From positions 1 to 8,908 of the forward strand of contig JBFWNZ010000149.1 in the NCBI GenBank assembly GCA_050250795.1: a DNA stretch of 8,908 bases. Reading direction: 5' to 3'. Position 1 is the first letter of the stretch; every line of letters starts with the position of its first letter. This stretch comes from JBFWNZ01 sp050250795. GTDB lineage: Bacteria > Pseudomonadota > Alphaproteobacteria > UBA8366. The notes below the pieces were generated by a model. It worked only from the letters and a program-made list of their open reading frames with translations, was not told the origin of the DNA and searched no databases. Below are positions 4,748 through 8,908 of the stretch, in pieces. A program made the position numbers and the translations under genes.

Positions 4748-6271
4748 ATGACGCAGGACGGAACCTCTACACGGCGGCGCAAGGCAAAGTCAGGCCCGCC
4801 CTCCGCTTCGCCGCAATCCGGTTCCCTCCTGTCCGATCCCCTCTTCGCCCGCTACGCGCTGGACGGCGTCTTCGACGAGATGTTCGCCGGCGACGGTTCG
4901 GCGCGCGCGCCCTATCGCGACCTGCTGGCGGAAATCCGCGCCATCGGCCCGGACGGGCTGGGGCTGCGGCAGCAGAGCTGCGAGCGCTCCTTCCTGCATC
5001 AGGGCATCACCTTCACCGTCTACGGCGCCGACGAGGCGACCGAGCGGATATTCCCCGTCGACTGCATCCCGCGCATCATCACCAAGCCGGAATGGGACCG
5101 GGTCGCGGCGGGGCTGGAGCAGCGCATCCTGGCGCTGAACCTGTTCCTCAAGGACATCTACAACGAGGGCCGCATCATCAACGACGGCGTGGTGCCGCGC
5201 GACCTCGTCTATTCCAGCAAGCATTACCGGCGCGAGATGTGCGGCGTGGCGGTGCCCCGCGACGCCTATGTGTCGATCTGCGGCACCGACCTCGTGCGCG
5301 TGGACGACGGCCGCTTCCTGGTGCTGGAGGACAATCTGCGCGTCCCCTCCGGCGTGTCCTACATGCTGGCCAACCGCGAGGTGGTGCGCCGCGCCTTCCC
5401 CGCGCTCTACCGCGCCTGCAATGTCCAGCGCATCGGCCATTACAGCGAGGCGCTGCTGGCCACGCTGCGCTCCCTGGCGCCGGGCTATCAGGGCGATCCG
5501 GTGATCGTCGTGCTGACGCCGGGCGTGTTCAACTCCGCCTATTTCGAGCACGCCTTCCTCGCCCGCCAGATGGGCGTCGAGCTGGTCGAGGGGCGCGACC
5601 TGACGGTGCACGACAACATCGTCTACATGCGCACCACCAAGGGGCTGCGCCGGGTGGACGTGATCTACCGCCGCATCGACACCGACTTCATCGATCCGAT
5701 CCGCTTCCGCCCCGATTCCACGCTGGGCGTCGCCGGGCTGTTCAACGCCTATCGCGCCGGCAACGTCGCCATCGCCAACGCGATGGGAACCGGCGTGGCC
5801 GACGACAAGGCCGTGTACGCGTATGTCCCGCGGATCATCAAATACTATCTCGACGCCGACCCGATCCTGGAGAATGTCGAGACCTACTTGCTGCGCGAGC
5901 CGAAATCCTGCCAGTACGTCCTGAAGAATCTGGACAAGCTGGTGGTCAAGGCGGTGGGCGAGTCCGGCGGCTACGGCATGCTGGTCGGCCCGCATGCGAG
6001 CAAGGCCGAGCGCGAGGCGTTCCGCGCCAAGGTCGAGGCCGATCCCGCCAACTACATCGCCCAGCCGACGCTGGCGCTGTCGCGGTCGCCCTGCTTCATC
6101 GAGGACGGCATCGAAGGGCGGCATGTCGACCTGCGGCCCTTCATCCTGCATGGGGCGGAGACGACCATCGTGCCGGGCGGGCTCACCCGCGTGGCGCTGC
6201 GCCGCGGCAGCCTCGTCGTCAACTCGTCCCAGGGCGGCGGCTCCAAGGACACCTGGATTTTGGGCAGCTGA
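4748..6271 (+). CDS. Circularly permuted ATP-grasp protein (type 2; DUF404/DUF407)
   Basis: This 507-residue protein belongs to the circularly permuted ATP-grasp family, predicted to join a carboxylate to an amine using ATP. Its true substrates are unknown. After a basic, Ser/Pro-rich N-terminal tail (1-28), the family blocks are: DPLFARYALDGVFDEMF at 30-46; IFPVDCIPRII at 101-111; FLKDIYNEGRI at 133-143; VLEDNLRVPSGVSYMLANR at 192-210; VVLTPGVFNSAYFEHAFLA at 254-272; DVIYRRIDTDFIDP at 304-317; and GVAGLFNAYRAGNV at 327-340, followed by ANAMGTGVADDKAVYAYVP. The probable nucleotide-binding segment VVKAVGESGGYGM is at 399-411. DLRPF at 461-465 and VNSSQGGGSKDTW at 491-503 close the domain. It lacks a signal peptide, so it should be cytoplasmic. 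It is the first gene of a three-gene operon; the next start lies 4 bases after its stop. Family assignment is firm, but the biochemical role is inference. Confidence 0.93.
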   Translation: MTQDGTSTRRRKAKSGPPSASPQSGSLLSDPLFARYALDGVFDEMFAGDGSARAPYRDLLAEIRAIGPDGLGLRQQSCERSFLHQGITFTVYGADEATERIFPVDCIPRIITKPEWDRVAAGLEQRILALNLFLKDIYNEGRIINDGVVPRDLVYSSKHYRREMCGVAVPRDAYVSICGTDLVRVDDGRFLVLEDNLRVPSGVSYMLANREVVRRAFPALYRACNVQRIGHYSEALLATLRSLAPGYQGDPVIVVLTPGVFNSAYFEHAFLARQMGVELVEGRDLTVHDNIVYMRTTKGLRRVDVIYRRIDTDFIDPIRFRPDSTLGVAGLFNAYRAGNVAIANAMGTGVADDKAVYAYVPRIIKYYLDADPILENVETYLLREPKSCQYVLKNLDKLVVKAVGESGGYGMLVGPHASKAEREAFRAKVEADPANYIAQPTLALSRSPCFIEDGIEGRHVDLRPFILHGAETTIVPGGLTRVALRRGSLVVNSSQGGGSKDTWILGS

Positions 6272-6275
6272 CATC

Positions 6276-7232
6276 ATGCTCTCGCGCGTCGCCGACAGCC
6301 TGTACTGGATGAGCCGCCACCTTGAGCATGCGGAACACACCGCCCGGCTGATGCGCGTCATGCTGGACGCCGCGGGCGAGATGGCACCGGAGAGCGTGGC
6401 CGAATCCTGGGCGCGGGTGCTGGCCAGCCTGCACCACCCGATGCCGCCGGGTGGCGTCTACGACATGAACGCCACCGCCTCGGCGCTGACCTTCGACCGC
6501 AAGAACGCGCGCTCCATCCTCGCCGGCATCGCCGCGGCGCGCGACAATGCGCGCCAGGTGCGCGAGCAGATCAGCTCCGAGATGTGGCAGGAACTGAACG
6601 GCGAGTATCTCGCGCTCACCGCCGGGCGCAATTCGCCGGCCAGCCGCGAGCCGACGGTCGAGCTGTATATCGAGATCATCGAGAGCATCCACCTGCTTCA
6701 GGGCATCACCGACGCGACGATGAGCCATGGCGAGGGCTGGCACTTCATCCAGCTGGGCCGCTTCGTCGAGCGCGGCCAGTTGATCGCCGGCCTGCTCGGC
6801 TGCTTCTACGGGCCGATGCAGGGCGAAAATGGCAGCCAGCGGACGGCCCCCGGCAACATCGAATGGGTCAGCCTGCTCAAGATGTGCACGGCCTTCGAGG
6901 CGTATTGCAAGGTCTACACGGCCGATATCCGGCCCGAGATGATCGCCGAGTTCCTGGTTCTGGACAGCGAGTTCCCGCGCTCGATCCGCTTCGCCGCGGA
7001 CATGGTGCAGGGCGAATTGCTGGCCATTGCCGGCGGCGGGCGGCATGCCGGGCGGGCCGAGCGCATCGCCGGCCGCCTGCGCGCCACGCTCGACTATAAC
7101 CAGATCGACGACATCACCGCCGACGGCATCGCGACCTTCCTGGACACGACGCGCGAGCAGTTCGCGCGCATCCATTACGCGATCTACGAGGGCTACATCG
7201 ACTATCCGGTCGACGCGCATCTCGCGTCCTGA
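6276..7232 (+). CDS. Alpha-E domain protein (DUF403)
   Basis: This 318-residue, mostly helical protein matches the alpha-E family, whose molecular role is unknown and which nearly always accompanies circularly permuted ATP-grasp genes. Recognisable blocks are the N-terminal MLSRVADSLYWMSRHLEHAE, with TARLMRVML after it (1-30); a central ENARS-like segment, FDRKNARSILAGIAAARDNA, at about 70-90 with REQISSEMWQELN after it; GWHFIQLGRFVERGQ at about 151-165; a segment beginning SLLKMCTAFEAYCKVY at about 199-214; and VLDSEFPRSIRF at about 227-238. No signal peptide, membrane helix or known catalytic motif is visible. The start at 6276 is the only one that gives the conserved N-terminus. It lacks a strong ribosome binding site, which fits coupling to the ATP-grasp gene ending 4 bases earlier. 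As a partner of the ATP-grasp protein it may be a scaffold or accessory factor, which is inference. Confidence 0.92.
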   Translation: MLSRVADSLYWMSRHLEHAEHTARLMRVMLDAAGEMAPESVAESWARVLASLHHPMPPGGVYDMNATASALTFDRKNARSILAGIAAARDNARQVREQISSEMWQELNGEYLALTAGRNSPASREPTVELYIEIIESIHLLQGITDATMSHGEGWHFIQLGRFVERGQLIAGLLGCFYGPMQGENGSQRTAPGNIEWVSLLKMCTAFEAYCKVYTADIRPEMIAEFLVLDSEFPRSIRFAADMVQGELLAIAGGGRHAGRAERIAGRLRATLDYNQIDDITADGIATFLDTTREQFARIHYAIYEGYIDYPVDAHLAS

Positions 7233-7260
7233 CCGCCAGCACCGGAGAGACGGCGCGTCC

Positions 7261-8223
7261 ATGTTCTACACCATCCGCCACGTCACCCGCTTCCGCTACT
7301 CCGAGCCGGTGCGCGAGAGCGTGATGGAGCTGTACCTCCAGCCACGCAGCGACGGCGGCCAGCGGCTGCGCTCCTTCAAGATGCAGTTGCAGCCGCATGC
7401 CCAGCCCTTCGGCTACACCGACTATCTGGGCAACGCCGTCTATCATTTCGACGTGCCGGGCGCACATGAGGAGCTGACGATCAGCACCGAATCGACGGTG
7501 GAGGTGGAGGCCGGACAGTCGGTTCCGGCGGCCGTGCCGCAGGATGCCTGGGCGGCCCTGCGCGAGTCGGCGGCGCGCGGCGATCACTGGGACATGACGC
7601 ATCCCAGCCGCTTCGCGCGGCCCAGCCCGCTGCTCGCGGAATTCGAGGCCGGCCTCGCCATCGACCGCGAGGCCGATCCGCTCACCGCGCTGCTAGCGCT
7701 CAACGCCCGCCTATACCGCAGCATCGCCTATGACGGCAGCCACACCCATGTGCATTCGCCCATCGAGGACGCACTGCGCAACCGCAAGGGCGTGTGCCAG
7801 GACTTCGCCCATATCATGACCGCCATCGTGCGCGGCTGGGGCGTTCCGTGCCGCTACGTCTCGGGCTATCTGTTCCACGGCCGCGCCGACACCCATGACC
7901 GCTCCGACCCCAGCGCCAGCCATGCCTGGATCGAGACCTGGCTGCCGGATATCGGCTGGATCGGCTTCGACCCGACCAACGACGCCGTGGTCGCCGAACG
8001 GCATATCCGCGTCGCCGTCGGCCGCGACTATGCCGATGTGCCGCCGGTGCACGGCACCTACAAGGGCCAGGCCGAGAGCGAGCTGGCCGTCGCCGTGACC
8101 GTCACGCCGACCGAGAAGCCGGTGCAGCACGAGGTGTTCCTGCGCATCGTGCGGCCGATGCCGCCCGGCTCGCGCGATCCCGCCGACGACATCTTCCAGC
8201 AGCAGCAACAGCAGCAGCAGTAG
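7261..8223 (+). CDS. Transglutaminase-like protein with a polyglutamine tail
   Basis: This 320-residue protein has the bacterial transglutaminase-like arrangement. An N-terminal beta-rich domain spans about 1-85 (YTIRHVTRFRYSEPVRES at 3-20, then MELYLQPR), and a papain-like core spans about 140-250. The catalytic triad is intact: C179 in RKGVCQDFAHIM, H221 in SASHAWIETWLP, and D238 in GWIGFDPTND. Members act as peptidases, amidases or cross-linking enzymes, so the actual reaction cannot be told from sequence. There is no signal peptide, pointing to the cytoplasm. The C-terminus ends in eight consecutive glutamines (313-320). GGAGAG at 7244-7249, 11 bases before the ATG, supports this start; the same frame is open upstream but without family residues. 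It is the last gene of the ATP-grasp/alpha-E operon, 28 bases after alpha-E, and its stop is 2 bases from the stop of the convergent gene. Confidence 0.93.
   Translation: MFYTIRHVTRFRYSEPVRESVMELYLQPRSDGGQRLRSFKMQLQPHAQPFGYTDYLGNAVYHFDVPGAHEELTISTESTVEVEAGQSVPAAVPQDAWAALRESAARGDHWDMTHPSRFARPSPLLAEFEAGLAIDREADPLTALLALNARLYRSIAYDGSHTHVHSPIEDALRNRKGVCQDFAHIMTAIVRGWGVPCRYVSGYLFHGRADTHDRSDPSASHAWIETWLPDIGWIGFDPTNDAVVAERHIRVAVGRDYADVPPVHGTYKGQAESELAVAVTVTPTEKPVQHEVFLRIVRPMPPGSRDPADDIFQQQQQQQQ
8197..8220 (+). repeat. CAG/CAA trinucleotide repeat encoding eight glutamines
   Basis: Eight glutamine codons (three CAG, one CAA, four CAG) lie immediately before the TAG stop of the transglutaminase-like gene. 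It is the only obvious trinucleotide run in the window. Such tracts change length by slippage, though the CAA interruption would dampen this. Confidence 0.85.
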
Positions 8224-8225
8224 GA

Positions 8226-8908
8226 TCAGCCGGCCGCGGCGTTCTCGCGCAGCCGCGCCAGACAGGCGGCGCGGTCCGGCGCGAAATCGGCGGCCACCCA
8301 CCACGCCTCCACCGCGCCCAGCAATTCGCCGACGCGCGGTCCTGCCGGGATGCCGAGCGCCATGACGTCGCCGCCGTTCAGCGGAAAGCGCGGCGGCGTC
8401 CAATCCTCGGCCAACCGCAGCAATGCCGGCCAGCCATCCTCGCCGGCGGCCGAGGCCCAGCCCATCAGCACCCGGTCGCAATAGCCTTCCGCGCCGGACG
8501 CGTACAGCGCCCGCCGCCGCGCGGCGGCATCGTCATCGGGAACCGGCCCGCCGCCTTCGGCCATCCGCGCCAGCCGGTCGCGGTCGCGGTTCGACAGCCG
8601 CAGCCGCTGCGCCACGGCCAGCGCGCCGGCCGGGTCGGAGGGCAGCAGCGCCGCCAGCCGGCGCAGCGGGTCGGCCGCCGCGTCGATGCGCACCATCCGC
8701 GCCAGCCGGGCAAGGTCGCGGGCCTCGTCCAGCACCTGGGCCAGCACCCCTTCCGCCCGCATCAGCCGCAGCACCGGCACCGGATCTGGCGCGGCCAGCA
8801 GCTTGGTCAGTTCCGCCGCCACCCGCTCCGCCGACAGGTCCGGCAGGCGCGGCGCCATCGCGCGGCAGGCGGCCAGCGCCTCGGCATCGGGCGGCGGCGC
8901 GCCGTAAT
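8226..8908 (-). CDS. cca: CCA-adding tRNA nucleotidyltransferase, C-terminal half (partial)
   Basis: This enzyme adds or repairs the 3'-terminal CCA of tRNAs. I see 226 codons of open frame from the right edge to TGA at 8226-8228. The N-terminal catalytic half with its GxD-type nucleotidyltransferase motif lies beyond the window, so the first in-frame ATG at 8856-8858 is internal. The visible part is helical. It includes LSAERVAAELTKLLAAPDPVPVLRLMRAEGVL, a typical bacterial head-domain continuation, and near the end FPLNGGDVMALGIPAGPRVGELL, which matches the conserved LNGxDLMxLGxxxGPxVGxLL tail motif of this family. A poly(A) polymerase of the same superfamily is the main alternative, but this tail motif favours the CCA enzyme. 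The gene faces the transglutaminase gene, with only 2 bases between their stops. Confidence 0.88.
   Translation of the reverse strand, partial: YGAPPPDAEALAACRAMAPRLPDLSAERVAAELTKLLAAPDPVPVLRLMRAEGVLAQVLDEARDLARLARMVRIDAAADPLRRLAALLPSDPAGALAVAQRLRLSNRDRDRLARMAEGGGPVPDDDAAARRRALYASGAEGYCDRVLMGWASAAGEDGWPALLRLAEDWTPPRFPLNGGDVMALGIPAGPRVGELLGAVEAWWVAADFAPDRAACLARLRENAAAG

Noticed and set aside
5994..6275. Upstream in-frame extension of the alpha-E gene inside the ATP-grasp gene
   Set aside because: The added residues are Arg/Ser/Pro shadow sequence; the conserved alpha-E N-terminus begins at the ATG at 6276.
4790..6361. 523-codon minus-strand open frame opposite the ATP-grasp gene
   Set aside because: Shadow caused by high GC and third-position bias; no family motifs, and the sense strand carries a complete conserved protein.
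6219..7262. Long minus-strand open frame opposite the alpha-E gene
   Set aside because: Antisense shadow; composition is Ala/Arg/Asp-rich without motifs, while the sense frame matches a known family.
1..8908. Mobile elements, CRISPR arrays, tRNA or rRNA genes
   Set aside because: No transposase-like protein, terminal repeats, spaced direct repeats or RNA gene structure was seen on either strand; base composition looks even across the window.

Overview
The window is about 8.9 kb of GC-rich DNA (roughly two thirds G+C by eye), densely packed with genes. It looks like the chromosome of an alphaproteobacterium, probably near the Rhodospirillales. The evidence is the respiratory operon order Rieske protein, cytochrome b, cytochrome c1 with b and c1 encoded separately, the neighbouring trmL and hemF, and the strong third-position G/C bias. 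The taxonomic call is inference from gene content and protein style. No rRNA, tRNA, CRISPR array, insertion sequence or phage gene is visible, and no gene-free stretch exceeds 300 bases.

Left part, minus strand (1-2532): petA (Rieske iron-sulfur protein), petB (cytochrome b) and petC (cytochrome c1, cut by the left edge) form the operon for the cytochrome bc1 complex, which passes electrons from ubiquinol to cytochrome c and pumps protons. The most unusual point in the window is here. petB is interrupted by an in-frame TAA at 869-871, while the same frame continues for 52 more codons that look like the normal last transmembrane helix and tail of cytochrome b. A well-placed Shine-Dalgarno sequence and a GTG codon lie directly at the stop. 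The locus may therefore be a nonsense mutation, a sequence error, or a naturally split cytochrome b.

Middle, plus strand (2533-4687): a 217-base divergent intergenic region carries candidate promoters for both directions. It is followed by trmL (2'-O-methylation of the tRNA wobble base) and hemF (oxygen-dependent coproporphyrinogen III oxidase of heme synthesis), which overlap by ATGA. Next comes a small exported protein of unknown function. Heme made through HemF is a cofactor of the neighbouring bc1 complex.

Right part, plus strand (4688-8223): a compact three-gene operon encodes a circularly permuted ATP-grasp protein, an alpha-E helical protein and a transglutaminase-fold protein with an intact Cys-His-Asp triad and a tail of eight glutamines. 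This trio is a recurrent but poorly characterised bacterial system, proposed from comparative genomics to make or attach peptides. A 15-base palindrome one base before a perfect TTGACA lies upstream and suggests a regulated promoter. The operon ends 2 bases from the end of a convergent gene on the minus strand, the C-terminal half of a CCA-adding tRNA nucleotidyltransferase that runs off the right edge.
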